A DNA stretch of 64,000 nucleotides from JANYLB01 sp963837715 (GCA_963837715.1 CAWIOF010000004.1:310001-374000); one strand, 5' to 3'; positions 36,783 through 49,046 are shown, counted from the stretch's first letter. Notes: generated by a model not told the origin, from the letters alone. A program made the numbers and translations.

Positions 36783-39266
36783 TCAGGTGATTTTCGCCAC
36801 CGGAGCGCCCTCCGGCGATGCGAAGTCCTCGGTCCTGTCGGCCTTCGCCAGCACGTCGGCCGGTACGAGTCCCTTGGTGACCCAATGGCGCCGTTCCGCC
36901 CACACGAGCATGCGGCGGCAGCACCACGAGCGCGCTCAGCAGCGCGACGGCGACGTTGAGCCCGACTACGAGGCCGAAGTCTCGGAGCAGCGGCAACGAC
37001 GACGTGGCGATCACGGCGACGTCCGGCCACCGCGGCCAGGGCCGAGACGAAGAACGCCCGCCCGGTGCGGGAGGCGGTGACGTCGACGGCTGCGCGTGGA
37101 CTGAACCCCCGTCGACGCTCCTCGACGAACCGCAGGAGGATCAGCGACGTGAACTCGGTGCAGGCCGCCACGACCAGCGGGCCACCGACCGCGGTCATCG
37201 GGCTGAGCTTGAGGTCGAGCACGTACGCGAAGATCGAGGCCGCACCGACCGCGATGAGGACCGGGACGAGCGAGAGCAGCGCGCGGATGATGCTGCGCAA
37301 CCGGACCGAGAGGAAGAGGAACACGAACAGGATCGCGAGGTAGGTGAGGAGGATCCGGTTCGCCTCGAGGTTGTCGAGGAGTCCGACTCCGACCACGGCG
37401 AGCCCCGACGGCGTGGCGCTCACTGCCCTCCGGCGGGTTGGTCGTCTTGCGGATCTCCCGCACGACGACCGCTCGGGCATCGAGTCCACTCGGTCCGGTT
37501 CGGAACACGAGGTTGAGCGCGCCCGGGCGGGCCGTCGAGAGCTGCACGTCCTTCGGCGCCGCATCGTAGGTAGCCTGAACCTCTTCACCCGTCGGCGTGA
37601 CGTGCGGAGCGCCGGGTACCTCGGTCAGGTCGCTCACGACCTCGACCACGCTGCTGGCGGTGAGGAGCGTCTTCGGGTTCTCGCGTATCTGCTTGCGAGT
37701 GAAGCCATCGAGGAACGCGACGGTCTTGTCGTCGAAGTGGTCGCTGGATTTCACGAACACGCCGAGCTCACTCGAGGAGCCGGTCTCCCGGTCGAGCACG
37801 TCGAGGTCCTTCACGACCTGGGAATCCTGGTTGACCCACTGGATCGGGATCGGTCTGGATCACGAGCTTGTCCTCGACGAACGATGCCGGCCGCGAAGAT
37901 CACGAGGCTCGCCGACGGCGAGGCCGGCGGCGGCCTTCGACGAGATCGCACCGAGCCACACCACGAGTCGGCCGAGGGGTCCGGCGCGGAAGTCCTTGCG
38001 CTTCGTGGGCGACTTGTACTCGCGGATGCCGAGGATGGCCAGGGGCCCGACGATGCTGTTGATGCAGATCGTGGCGACGCCGACCGCGAGCAAGCAGGCC
38101 GAACTGGCGGAGCATCGGGACCTTCGCGAAGTACAGCGCGGAGAACGCGAAGATCGCGTCGAAGGTGACGACGAGCAGCGCAGGGCCGAGGTTGCGCGAG
38201 GTCTCCTGGATCGGGTGGTCGGCGCGGTCGACGACGACCTCCTCCTCGACGCGGGCGTGCATCTGGATCGCGTAGTCGATCCCGATGCCGAGCATCACGG
38301 GAAGTCCCGCGATGGTGACGATCGTGAGCGGGATCCCGAGATATCCCACGATGCCGAACGCCCAGATCACGCCGATCACGACGACGAGCAGGGCGAGGAG
38401 GCGCCACCGGACGCTGAAGAGGATCAGCAGGATCAGCGCCATCACGCCGATCGCGATCGCACCGAGGGTCAACATCCCCCCGGTGAGGTAGTCGTTGACG
38501 TTCTGGAGCAGGACCGGCGCGCCCGTTGTCACGATCGACGCGTTGTCGAACTTCAGTTTGGCGGCCTCGGCCTTGACCGTGTCGGCGGACTTGCCCTCGT
38601 CTTTGATCGACGCGTTCCCCGGCAGCCGCACGACCATCTGCGCGTGGCGGTCGTCGGGGAAGTTCGCGAGCAGGGGCTTGCGGATGTTGCCCTGGTTGTC
38701 GTGCAGCAGGAAGTCGACGTAGTCGGGGTTGTCGAGCGTCCGCTCGGCGACGGGGACCGCACTGATCCGCGAGAGCGTCGATGCCGGCGTCGGTCGGCGC
38801 GCAGCGGCCTTCCCCTCGGCCGTTGGTTCGCGCGTCGGTCGCTGCGAGCAACGCCTTGCCGGCGACGCTCTCGGTGGGATTGCCAGTCGGAGCTGCTGAC
38901 GAGCGCGTCGTTGAACCGCATCGCGGTGATGGGTGTGACGACGTTGACGATGTCGCCGCCGTTCTTGAGGTTCTGCGCGACTTCGTCGAACTGTGCGATG
39001 TTCTCGGGAGTGAAGAGCTCGGCGACGGTGTGGCCCTCGTCCATCGTCACGAGCGTGACCATCGCCTGGCCGCCGAAGAGCTTCTGGTAGGCGACGCTGT
39101 CCTTGTAGACCTGGTCGGACTTGTTGAGGTAGCTGTCCTGACCGGTCGCGAACTCGAGGTTGGTGATCCCATAGCCGAGGATCACGGTGATCACCCCGCC
39201 GACAGCGACCACCCAGATCCAGTGCTTGCCGAGGTTCAGACCGAGCCAACCCCAGAACTTGTGCAC
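36783..39266 (-). CDS. MMPL/RND-superfamily transporter (about nine frameshifts)
   Basis: About 824 residues after repair. GTG 39266 starts MHKFWGWLGLNLGKHWIW with the first membrane helix; a large extracellular loop follows; then five helices with the RND motif GLPVMLGIGIDYAIQMHARVEEE; a second loop; and a second helix set with SPMTAVGGPLVVAACTEFTSLILLRFVEERR. MMPL proteins export lipids across the inner membrane; the substrate is unknown. Frame breaks near 38880, 38825, 38093, 37912, 37886, 37853, 37421, 37022 and 36912, all +1 and compatible with an extra G on the plus strand. Repaired C-terminus ends PEGAPVAKIT. It lies 42 nt upstream of fhaA on the same strand. An inverted repeat CGGTAG...CTACCG (39296-39316) lies upstream of its start. 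Confidence 0.85.
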
Positions 39267-39383
39267 GTGTATCCCCCGTTCCCCCGGTGAGCGACCGGTA
39301 GGGCGGGACGCTACCGACTCCCGAGGTGCATCGGAAGGGACAAAGGTCCGTAATGCTGCCGCGCTACCCTCGTCACTCCACTC

Positions 39384-39467
39384 GGGCGAGTGGCGGAATC
39401 GGCAGACGCGCAGGCTTCAGATGCCTGTGTCCGAAAGGACGTGGGGGTTCAAGTCCCCCCTCGCCCA
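39384..39467 (+). tRNA. tRNA-Leu (CAG)
   Basis: 84-nt class II tRNA. Acceptor arms GGGCGAG/CTCGCCC, anticodon stem CAGGC/GCCTG with loop TTCAGAT (anticodon CAG), long variable arm TGTCCGAAAGGACG, T-arm GGGTTCAAGTCCC. CCA not encoded. TACCCT -10 box 13 nt upstream. Confidence 0.97.
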
Positions 39468-39495
39468 CTGCAGACGACTGAGCGAAGGGGCACCG

Positions 39496-39891
39496 ATGCA
39501 GTGGTTCTCGATGGTGCGGAGTGCGCGGGGAGTTGCGGTCGCGGCGGTCGCGGTGGGGATGGCGATGGGCCTCACGGCGTGCGACGACGCCGAGAAGCAG
39601 CTCGACAAGGCGAAGACCGAGGTCGGTGAGTTCGCGATCCGCAACGCGGCCGCGATCGCCGGGACCGAGGCCTTCAAGCAGAACAACTACGAGCTCTCCG
39701 AGCAGCTCGACTGCGTTGCCGACGTCACCCGGGACAACGACGCCACCGTCTCGTGCACCGGCACGACGAAGGACGGGAAGGCCGCGACCCTCGAGGGGAC
39801 GGCCGACGGCGACAACCTCGACAAGGGGAACTTCGTCGGCAAGGTCGACGGCCAGGAGGTCTTCTCCAAGGACTCCCTCACCGACAAGTAG
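39496..39891 (+). CDS. DUF4333-type lipoprotein
   Basis: A 131-residue lipoprotein with lipobox LTAC (Cys near residue 29) and a small C-terminal domain resembling DUF4333: a helix QLDKAKTEVGEFAIRNAAAIAG, then LDCVADVTRDNDATVSCTGTTKDGK with a paired Cys, then VDGQEVF. The family is common in actinobacteria and of unknown function. ATG follows AAGGGG. It is convergent with the GGDEF gene, only 14 nt away. Frame intact. Confidence 0.82.
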   Translation: MQWFSMVRSARGVAVAAVAVGMAMGLTACDDAEKQLDKAKTEVGEFAIRNAAAIAGTEAFKQNNYELSEQLDCVADVTRDNDATVSCTGTTKDGKAATLEGTADGDNLDKGNFVGKVDGQEVFSKDSLTDK

Positions 39892-39905
39892 CCGGGATCC
39901 GACCA

Positions 39906-41570
39906 TCAAGGCGCGTGTTCGACCCGGCCGCGGCCGAGGCGTTTGGCCTGGTACGACGCGGCGTCGGCTTCGCGGAGCAGCACGAAGGGGTCGGGCTGAC
40001 CCGAGTCGATCGACACGCCGACGCTCGCGCCGATTGCGATCTCGCCGCCCATGACCCGGAACGGCTCGGCGAGCACCCGACAGAGTCGTTGCGCCACGTC
40101 GTCGGCATCCAGCGCGCCGCCGGCCTGCGTGCAGAGCACCACGAACTCGTCGCCACCCCAGCGCCCCACCACGTCGCCGGCCCGCACGACCTGACGGAGT
40201 CGTTGCGCCACGTGGACGAGCACCTCGTCGCCAGCGTCGTGGCCGTGGACGTCGTTGGCGAGCTTGAACCCGTCGAGGTCGACGAACAACACCGCGAGCT
40301 CGCCCGGGCCTGTGCGCTCCTGCCACGCGCGTTCGATGAGGCGGCAGAACCCGCTGCGGTTCCAGAGGCCGGTCAACGGCTCGTGCTCGGCGTCGTGCTC
40401 CAACGCCAGCTCGCGCACCTTGCGGTCGGTGATGTCTTCGATCTGGCCGAGGAGGGAGTGGGGCGCACCCTCGGCGTCGCGCACGAGTGACACGTAGACG
40501 AGGCCCCACCGGACGCGCCCGTCGCTCGGGGCGTACCGCCGCTCGAACTGGAACGAGTCGATCGTCCCGTCGAGGAGCTGCTCGACCTGTTGCTTCTCCT
40601 GGGTGAGCGGCGAGTCGGGCCACAGGTCTCGGTAGTCGACGCCGGAGAGGTCGGAGGCCGGTCGCCCGAGGAACTTCGCGAGCGCGTCGTTCGACCACAT
40701 GAGGCGACCGTCGAGACCGGAGAACACGATGCCGATCGGCGACTGGGAGAACGCGGTCTGGAATCGTGCCTCGATGGCGTCCTGCGCGGCTTCGGCAACC
40801 TTGCGCTCGGTGATGTCTCGCGCGTTCACGACCAGCCAGTCGTCGGCGACGTTGGTCGGGAGCCGGCTCGCGGTCACCTCGAACCAAACCCACGACCCGC
40901 CGCCGCCGCGGCATCGCAGCTCGATGGGGATGCCGTCGCGGTCGGTCAGCAGCACCCGGGCGAACTCCGCCGACGCGGCCTCGTAGTCGTCGGGGTGGAT
41001 CACGTCCGTGGCGGTACGACCGACGACGGCCTCGGGGCTGAGCCCGAGCAATCGGCCGACCGACGGCGACACGTAGTGGATCCCGTCGTCGGCGCCGACG
41101 ACGAGCACGAGGTCGGAGAGGTGTTGCACGAGCGCGCGGTACCAGAGCTCGCTCTGGTGCATCGCGATCTCCGTCGCGACCCGGTCGGAGATGTCGACGA
41201 CATGGAGTGCGAGGTACAGCGGGGCGCCCGCGTGGTCACGGACCACGGTGATGCCGCGCCGGACCCAGGTCGTCGTGCCGTCGGCGGCGACGTACCGACG
41301 TTCGGCAAGGTCGGTGTCGGTCTGACCTTCGGCGACGAGATCCAGCGCGCCGGCCTCGGTGTCTGCCTCGTCGGGATGGACGAGGTCGGAGAGCGTCACG
41401 GCGTAGAGCTCGTGCTCGTTCCGGCCGGTGAGGCGACTCAGTGCTCCGTTGGCGCGCAGGACGTGCCCGTCGAGGCCGACCAGCGCGAGCCCGATCGAAG
41501 CGGCATCGAACGCGGCGAGCAGACCAGGTGAGGACACCCGGCCACCGGGTGGCGAGTCGACGTCGGACAA
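39906..41570 (-). CDS. Three-PAS diguanylate cyclase (GGDEF)
   Basis: A 554-residue soluble signalling protein. Three PAS domains (about 15-130, 140-260, 270-390), each ending in a DI(S/T)(D/E)R-type PAC edge, precede a GGDEF domain (about 390-550) with the intact active-site motif GRWGGDEFVVL and an I-site RAGD five residues before it. It should make c-di-GMP from GTP under product inhibition. No EAL domain. No membrane helix is seen, so it senses a cytoplasmic cue. The TTG start (MSDVDSPPGG) has CAGGAG 7 nt upstream. Frame intact. Confidence 0.93.
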   Translation of the reverse strand: MSDVDSPPGGRVSSPGLLAAFDAASIGLALVGLDGHVLRANGALSRLTGRNEHELYAVTLSDLVHPDEADTEAGALDLVAEGQTDTDLAERRYVAADGTTTWVRRGITVVRDHAGAPLYLALHVVDISDRVATEIAMHQSELWYRALVQHLSDLVLVVGADDGIHYVSPSVGRLLGLSPEAVVGRTATDVIHPDDYEAASAEFARVLLTDRDGIPIELRCRGGGGSWVWFEVTASRLPTNVADDWLVVNARDITERKVAEAAQDAIEARFQTAFSQSPIGIVFSGLDGRLMWSNDALAKFLGRPASDLSGVDYRDLWPDSPLTQEKQQVEQLLDGTIDSFQFERRYAPSDGRVRWGLVYVSLVRDAEGAPHSLLGQIEDITDRKVRELALEHDAEHEPLTGLWNRSGFCRLIERAWQERTGPGELAVLFVDLDGFKLANDVHGHDAGDEVLVHVAQRLRQVVRAGDVVGRWGGDEFVVLCTQAGGALDADDVAQRLCRVLAEPFRVMGGEIAIGASVGVSIDSGQPDPFVLLREADAASYQAKRLGRGRVEHAP

Positions 41571-41706
41571 TCTGGCGCTCCTGCGGGCCCGTGCGCTCCT
41601 GCGCTTCGCGACCTGTATCGGCCGCGACCTCCGAGTCCTGAACGCCGACCGGGATCAATTTCCCGCGGACGTCGCGGCGCGAGTCGGTCGCCTCGACGCG
41701 ACGCTC

Positions 41707-43591
41707 CTATCCGGCGGTGCGGGCGATCAGATCGGCGTAGGCCGCGGCACCATCGGGACGCAGGTGGTATCCATCGTCCCAGAACCACTCCGGATGGGCG
41801 TTGCCCTCGGTGTTCCAGTCGAGCATCACCGCGTTCGACCACCGGGCGACACCCGCGCGGATCTCGTCGTTGTCCTGGCCCTCCCAGCGGCGTGGCACCT
41901 TGAGGTTCACGATCACGACACGTTTCACCGTTCGCAGCGCGTCCATCAGCGCGTCGAACTCGCCGCTGGTGATGAGGCCGTTCGTTCCCATGTGCACCAC
42001 GACCACGTCGCCGAGCTGGCCGGCGTCACGGTAGGCAGTGGCTACCTCGACGCCACCCCCGAACGGTCGACTCACCGCTGCGTTCACGACGAAGCCGGGC
42101 ATCCGCGTCTCGAGCGCGCTCTGCGCGCCGAGCATCACGGAGTCGCCGATGCCGATGATCGGTTTCGGGGGTGCCGGGGCGACGGTGGTGGTCGTCGTCC
42201 CGTCGGCGCCGGTGAGCGGAACCGTGGCCGACGGATCCGGGTTCGCCGCGCTCGTGCTGGTCGTCTCCGGCAGGGTGCCCGACGCGCTCGCGGTCCGGCT
42301 CGAGAACCCGGGCGGCAGGGGCGTGGGGCCGGCGTTCACGAGACCGACGACGATCACCACCAACGCGACCGCCACCGCACCCCCCGACACGAGGGTCAGG
42401 CGCGTCAGCCGGGAGCGCTCGGCACCCTCCGACATCCGCAACCGGCCGAAGTGCTGCATGAACGTGCCGTTGCGGATCGGTTGCTCGACGTACCGGTACG
42501 ACAACTCCGCGAGGAGCACGGTGATCCCGATCCGGATGACCAGCAGCGGGAGCCCGGTGAGGGGAACGTCGAGGGTCGGCCGGGTGACCATGTAGACGGG
42601 CCAGTGCCAGAGGTAGATCCCGTACGACCGCTTCCCGATCCATCGGAGGATCGGCAGGCTCAGGAACGCGTTGAGCACGCCGCCCACCGGATGGACCGCA
42701 ACCGCGATCACCATCGCGGCGAGGATCGCGACCACGAGGAACCCGCCCCGGTAGAGGCCGGCCTGGAACTCGTTGACGTTGAGGACGATCCACACGAGGG
42801 CGGCGAGCGCGCCGATCCCCACCGCGTCGAGCACGAACCGCGCGCCCTTGCCGACCTTCGCCTGCAGACGCCATGGCGACCACGCGAACGCGAGCGCCAC
42901 CCCCACGAGCAGCGTCGCGGCCCGGGTGTCGGTGCCGTAGTAGACGCGTGAGGGATCGCCCAGCGGATCGAACATCAGGGCCATGAGGAGTGTCGAGCAC
43001 GACGATCCCGACCCCGATCGCGATGAGCATCCGGGAGCGTTCCCGCTGGAACAGGAACATGAGGAAGATGAAGATCATCGGCCAGAACAGGTAGAACTGC
43101 TCCTCGACCGCGAGGGACCAGAGGTGCTGGAGCATCGGCGGTCGACCCGCCGCGGCGAAGTACGACTGGTGGTGGAAGATCTGCCACCAGTTGTTGACGT
43201 AGAAGATCGACGACACCAGGTCGCCCCGGAGCTTCGATGCTTCGTCGGGCAGGAACACGACGGTGTAGAGGGCGACCACGCCGATCATCAGGAACAGCGC
43301 GGGGAGCAGCCGCCGGACCCGCCGGTACCAGAACCGGCGGAAGTCGACCTTGCCGGTCCGCCGCGATTCCGTGAGCAGCAGCGAGGTGATCAGGTACCCG
43401 CTGATCACGAAGAACACGTCGACGCCCAGGAACCCGGCCGGGATCCAGGGGAGATCGGCGTGATAGAGCAGCACCGCGATGACCGCCAGCGCCCGGAGCC
43501 CGTCGAGGCCCGGAATGTATCCGAGCGAGCGCGCGTTCCTGGCCGGTGGAGCGACCGGCTCGGTGCGCGCGGAATCGTACCCATCGGGCAT
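41707..43591 (-). CDS. Acyltransferase-3 / SGNH-hydrolase fusion (OatA-like, one frameshift)
   Basis: About 627 residues after removal of one base near 42991. The N-terminal acyltransferase-3 domain (about 20-390) has ten membrane helices, PGLDGLRALAVIAVLLYH, GVDVFFVISGYLI, FWYRRVRRLLP, the WSLAVEEQFYLFWP motif and YGIYLWHWP. After a Ser/Thr/Pro linker, the C-terminal SGNH domain carries GDSVMLGAQ, MGTNG and DDGYHLRPDG. Such OatA-type proteins O-acetylate peptidoglycan or surface glycans. The gene is divergent from msrB. Confidence 0.9.
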
Positions 43592-43622
43592 GCCACCATT
43601 GTCGCGGAGCGAAGGAGCCAAC

Positions 43623-44036
43623 ATGGCGCGCGAAGCAGATGTGACCGAAGAACAGTGGCGCGAACGCCTCACCCCCGCCCAATACGAGGTGTTGCGACGA
43701 GCGGGAACCGAGCCGCCGGGGACCGGTGAGTACGTCTACAACAAGGCCGACGGCTCCTACCGCTGTGCCGGGTGCGGCGAGACCCTCTTCTCCTCCGACA
43801 CCAAGTTCGAGTCGGGCACGGGCTGGCCGAGCTTCACCGAGCCCGCGAACGCGGCCGCCGTCGAGCTGAAGTCCGACGTGAGCCACGGGATGGTCCGCAC
43901 CGAGGTGCTGTGCCGGAGCTGTGGGGGCCACCTCGGTCACGTCTTTCCCGACGGTCCCGGTCCCGGCGGCGAGCGCTACTGCATCAACTCACTCAGCCTG
44001 GAGTTCGAACCCCAACCCGAACCCGAATCCCGCTGA
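43623..44036 (+). CDS. msrB: Peptide-methionine (R)-S-oxide reductase MsrB
   Basis: A 137-residue MsrB reducing methionine-R-sulfoxide in proteins. Two zinc-binding CxxC pairs (CAGCG near 49 and CRSCG near 98), the signature GTGWPSF, GHVFPDGP and the catalytic Cys in RYCINSLSL (about 119) are all visible. ATG has a good AAGGAG upstream. It is divergent from the acyltransferase gene with a ~30-nt gap. Its TGA overlaps the left arm of the terminator hairpin. Confidence 0.96.
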   Translation: MAREADVTEEQWRERLTPAQYEVLRRAGTEPPGTGEYVYNKADGSYRCAGCGETLFSSDTKFESGTGWPSFTEPANAAAVELKSDVSHGMVRTEVLCRSCGGHLGHVFPDGPGPGGERYCINSLSLEFEPQPEPESR

Positions 44037-44081
44037 GTTCGTTACGTTTTGGTCGTATGACGCCGGAAACGTAACGAACTC
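44035..44081 (+). terminator. 15-bp perfect hairpin between convergent msrB and histidine phosphatase
   Basis: Arms GAGTTCGTTACGTTT and AAACGTAACGAACTC, with a 17-nt loop beginning TGGTCG. The left arm overlaps the msrB stop codon. The GAGTTCG...CGAACTC frame resembles the 28617 hairpin. No T-tract. Confidence 0.65.
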
Positions 44082-44124
44082 GGGAGACCGGCGCGGTCGG
44101 GAGACGGGACGGCGGGAGCGGCCG

Positions 44125-44676
44125 CTACCAGCGGGTGAGGGAGCGGTAGTCGTGTTCCCAGCCGATCACGCCGAGGCCGGCGGTGCGGAGGGCGAAGCGG
44201 GCGCCGGCGCGGGGACCGAGCTCGAGCGCGACCGCGGTGAGGATGCGCAGCACGTGGCCGTGGGCGAAGAGCAGCACGTCGCCGTCGGCGGCGTCGGCCC
44301 GGTCGATCACCCGCTGGACCCGAGTGCCGACGTCGTCGATCTTCTCCCCGCCGGGTACACCGTCGACCCAGAGGCTCCAGCCCGGCCGCTCGCCCTGGAT
44401 CTCGGCGGTCGTGCGCCCCTCATAGTCGCCGTAGTCCCACTCGACGAGGTCGGCGTCGAGCTCGGCGTCGGCGAATCCCGCGATGCGCGCGGTGTCGCGG
44501 GCGCGCACCAGGGGGCTGGTGAGAACGAGCGCGAACCGGTGGGCGTCGAGCGGTCGGACCAGCGCGGCCGCCTGCTTCCGCCCGGTCGCGGTGAGCAGGA
44601 CGTCGGTCCGGCCGGTGTGCCGACCGCTCTCCGACCACTCCGTGGCGCCGTGGCGCGCGACCCAGATCTCGTTCAC
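44125..44676 (-). CDS. Histidine phosphatase (phosphoglycerate-mutase-like)
   Basis: A 183-residue histidine phosphatase: the phospho-His motif VARHGATEW (His near 9), Arg in SPLVRARDTA, Glu in EWDYGDYEG and the second His in FAHGHVLR (about 139). These small members are usually phosphatases of sugar phosphates or cofactors, not true glycolytic mutases. GTG/ATG start close to the zwf stop (13 nt), so it is likely the last gene of the tal-gnd-zwf operon. Substrate unassigned. Confidence 0.9.
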   Translation of the reverse strand: MNEIWVARHGATEWSESGRHTGRTDVLLTATGRKQAAALVRPLDAHRFALVLTSPLVRARDTARIAGFADAELDADLVEWDYGDYEGRTTAEIQGERPGWSLWVDGVPGGEKIDDVGTRVQRVIDRADAADGDVLLFAHGHVLRILTAVALELGPRAGARFALRTAGLGVIGWEHDYRSLTRW

Positions 44677-44689
44677 GGCCAGATCCGGT

Positions 44690-46097
44690 TCACTCGGCGA
44701 GCAGGGGTGCGTGCCAGCCTCCGTCGCCCTTGATGAGCGCGTCGGCTTCCTTCGGACCCCAGCTGTGCACCCGGTACGGGATCACCGGGTTGTGATCGTC
44801 GAGGATCGGCTGGACGACAGCCCACGCCCGCTCGACCTGGTCCTCGCGGGCGAAGAGGGTCGCGTCGCCGTCCATCGCGTCGCCGAGGAGGCGTTCGTAG
44901 GGTGTCATCTCGTCGTGGTGGTCGTCGCTCAGGAAGAGCTCGGTCTGGTGGCCGACGAAGTCTTCGCCGGGCGTCTTCACCCGGGCCCCGATCGCGATCG
45001 CGTCGTGCGGGTTGAACTGGAAGCGCACGTAGTTGCTGTGGCCGGGCTTCGGCTCGGAGTCGCGGAACACCCGTTGCGGCGGGTTCTTCAGCTCCACGAG
45101 CACCTCGGTCGCGTGGGCGGCGAGCTGCTTGCCGGCCCGGATGTAGAAGGGGACGCCCTGCCAGCGCCACGAGTCGATCCAGAGGCGCAGCGCGGCGTAG
45201 GTCTCGATGTCGGAGTTCCTCGGCACGCCCGCTTCCTTGCGGTACCCGCGGAACTGGCCCCGAACGAGTTCGTCGCGCGCCACCGGTCGCATCGACTTGA
45301 ACACCGCGCCCTTGGCGTCGCGGAGCGATTCGGCATCGGTCGACACCGGGGGCTCCATCGCGAGCAGCGCGACGGTCTGGAAGAGGTGGTTCTCGATCAC
45401 GTCGCGCAGGCAGCCGACTTCCTCGTAGAACGCGCCGCGACCCTCGACGCCGAAGTCCTCGGCCATCGTGATCTGCACGCTCGCCACGAAGTTGCGGTTC
45501 CAGAGCGGCTCGAGGAACGAGTTGGCGAACCGGAAGTAGAGGACGTTCTGGGTGGCTTCCTTGCCGAGGTAGTGGTCGATGCGGAAGATGCACGGCTCCG
45601 GGAAGACCGAGTGCAGGATCTTGTTCAGGTTCTGCGCCGACTTCAGGTCACGGCCGAACGGCTTCTCGACGACGACCCGCGCGTTGTCGGCGCAGCCGGA
45701 GCTCCCGAGCTTCTCGACGACCTCCCCGAAGGTCGCCGGCGGGATGGCGAGGTAGTGGATCGGTCGCTTCGCCGAGCCGAGCTGGTGCTTGAGCTCGGTG
45801 AACGTCGCCTCGTTGCTGTAGTCGCCGTCGACGTAGCGCAGGAGCGATATCAACTTCTTGAACGCGACCTTGTCGTCGATGCCACCGCCGTACGTCTCGA
45901 TCGACTCCTTGGCGCGGGCCTTGAGTTGGGTCGAGGGTCCAACTGTTGAAGGCGACCCCGATCACCGGGATGTCGAGCTCGCCCTTCTTCACCATCGCGT
46001 AGAGCGTCGGGAAGATCTTCTTGTGGGCGAGGTCGCCGGTCGCGCCGAAGAACACGAAGGCGTCGGAGCGACCGTGGACGCGGTGGTGGGTGACCAC
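44690..46097 (-). CDS. zwf: Glucose-6-phosphate 1-dehydrogenase (one frameshift)
   Basis: About 468 residues after removing one base near 45928 (GACCCAACTC to GACCAACTC in coding sense). It catalyses the NADP-linked first step of the oxidative pentose phosphate pathway. NADP motif FFGATGDLAHKK near the N-terminus, VVEKPFGRD, the active-site RIDHYLGKE and the C-terminal substrate residues are present. GTG 46097 begins 1 nt after the gnd stop, and the gene is the third of the tal-gnd-zwf operon. No opcA or pgl gene follows. Confidence 0.95.
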
Positions 46098-46098
46098 G

Positions 46099-47112
<1,014 letters not shown>

Positions 47113-47161
47113 CGCGTGCTCCTACTGGTTCGGGGGGGACGAAACCGGTTGTCGGCTCGGG

Positions 47162-48239
47162 TCAGCCGGCCGACACCGTGGCGGTCTTCGATTCGACCTG
47201 GGCGAGCAACTCGTTCCACGACTTCACGAACGAGTCGGCACCTTCGGTCTGGAGCTGCGCCGCGAGCGCGTCGATGTCGATGCCGGCGGCCGCGATCGCG
47301 GCGATGGTGTCGTCGGCATCGCCACCGTCGGGGCGGAGCAGCTCCTTGACCTCACCGTGGTCGACGAACGCTTCGAGTGTGTTCTGCGGCATCGTGTTGA
47401 TCGACCGCTCGGCCGCGAGCGCGGTGATGTAGAAGGTGTCGGGCAGCGCGGGGTCCTTGGTGCCCGTGCTCGCGAAGAGGAGGCGTTGGGGTCGGGCGCC
47501 CGCAGTCCTCGAGCGCGGCCCAGCGGGTCGCCGCGAGGCAGTCGCGGTACGCGCGGTAGGCCTGCTTGCCGATGGCGACGCCGAGGCGGTCGGAGAGCTC
47601 GGCGGGGAGCTTGCCGCTCACCGCGACGTCCCAGCGCGACACGAACAGCGACGCGACCGACGACACCCGGAGGTCGAGGCCGGCCTCGTGACGGCGTTCG
47701 AGGCCGCGCTGGTATGCACCCGCGGCGGCCACGTAGTGCTCGGGCGAGAAGAGCAGGGTCACGTTCACGGGCACACCCGCGAAGATCAGTTCCTCGATCG
47801 CCGGGATCCCCGCCGGCGTCCCCGGCACCTTGATGTAGAGGTTGGGGCGATCGGCGCGGGCGTGCAGGCGCTTCGCCTCGGCGATGGTGCTGTCGGTGTC
47901 GCTCGCGAGACGCGGGGAGACCTCGAGCGAGACCCACCCGTCGATTCCGTCTGTCTCGTCGAAGCGGGGCCGGAACAGGTCGGCGGCGCGCCGGAGGTCG
48001 TCGATCGCGAGGTCGAAGAACACGTCTTCCGGAGGCTGGCCGGCGGCGGCACGCATCGCGTCGTCGTAGTCGGTGCTGCCGGTGATCGCCTTGTCGAAGA
48101 TCGTCGGGTTCGAGGTGAGCCCGGTCACGGAGTCCTCGGCGATGAACCGGGCGAGGGTGCCGGAGTCGAGGAGGGCACGGGTGATGTTGTCGAGCCACAG
48201 GCTCTGGCCGGATTCGTGGAGGAGCTTCGCCGCGTTCAT
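47162..48239 (-). CDS. tal: Transaldolase (one frameshift)
   Basis: About 358 residues after removing one base near 47504. Actinobacterial long-form transaldolase with LTSNPTIFDKAI, the Schiff-base Lys in LYIKVPGT (about 140), VNVTLLFS and the repaired RPQRLLFASTGTKDPALPD. It transfers dihydroxyacetone units between sugar phosphates. First gene of the tal-gnd-zwf operon, divergent from coaA with a 58-nt gap. Confidence 0.95.
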
Positions 48240-48284
48240 GGGTTCCCTTCCGAGGTGGGCGCGTGATGGCAGCCGGTCGGGCTC

Positions 48285-48290
48285 TAGCAT
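48285..48290 (+). promoter_or_regulatory. -10 element (TAGCAT) of coaA
   Basis: TAGCAT, 7 nt before the coaA ATG, no ribosome-binding site. Confidence 0.5.
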
Positions 48291-48297
48291 CGGCGCG

Positions 48298-49040
48298 ATG
48301 GGCGGTGACCCTGAGGGTATCGACCCCCGGTCGGCAATGCCGTGGTCCCACCTCGCCGAGGTGGTGCGCTCGCGCGCCGTCGCCCACGGTACGACCCCGT
48401 TCGTCGTCGGGGTCGGCGGACCGGTGTCGGTCGGCAAGAGCACGATCGCGGCGCGGCTCGTCGCCGATCTCGACCACCACCCGCGTCGGGTCGAGGTCCT
48501 CGGGACTGACGGGTTCCTGTTTCCCGAACGACGGAGTTGGCCGCGCGCGGCATCGAGCTCCGCAAGGGCTTCCCGGAGAGCTACGACACCGCGCTGCTCG
48601 AACGGACCCTCGACGCCCTCCGCCTCGGCGGGGAGGTGGCGGTGCCCGTCTACTCGCACGAGACCTACGACATCGTCGCCGGGGCGAGCCGGGTGATCGA
48701 CCCACCGGGGGTGCTGATCCTCGAGGGGGTGAACGCGCTGCAGTTCCACACCCGGCTCGACTTCGCGGTCTACGTCGACGCGCCGGTGGAGGCGATCGAG
48801 ACCTGGTACGTGGCCCGACTCGTCGAGCTGGTCGCCGACGCGCCACCGGGCTCGTTCTACGCGGGCTGGGCCGGGTTCTCGCCCGAGCAGGTGGATGCCC
48901 TCGCGCACGACATCTGGTCGTCGATCAACGTGGTCAACCTGGTCGAGCACATCGAGCCCACCCGGGCCGTCGCCGACGTGGTGGTGGAGAAGGGCGTCGA
49001 CCACGAGCTCCTCGCGGTGGTCGTTCAGAACGACACGTAG
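48298..49040 (+). CDS. coaA: Type I pantothenate kinase (two frameshifts)
   Basis: About 246 residues after removing an extra G at about 48513 (CCC-G-AAC) and another at about 48520. P-loop GPVSVGKST, VLGTDGFLFPNDELAARG, the RKGFPESYD signature, VYSHETYDI, ILEGVNALQ, TWYVARLVEL and IEPTRAVADVVVEKG match CoaA, the ATP-dependent kinase for pantothenate at the start of CoA synthesis. Shorter than E. coli CoaA mainly at the N-terminus. Leaderless-type start. It is divergent from tal and convergent with the DinB-like gene. Confidence 0.92.
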
Positions 49041-49046
49041 GTCTGC

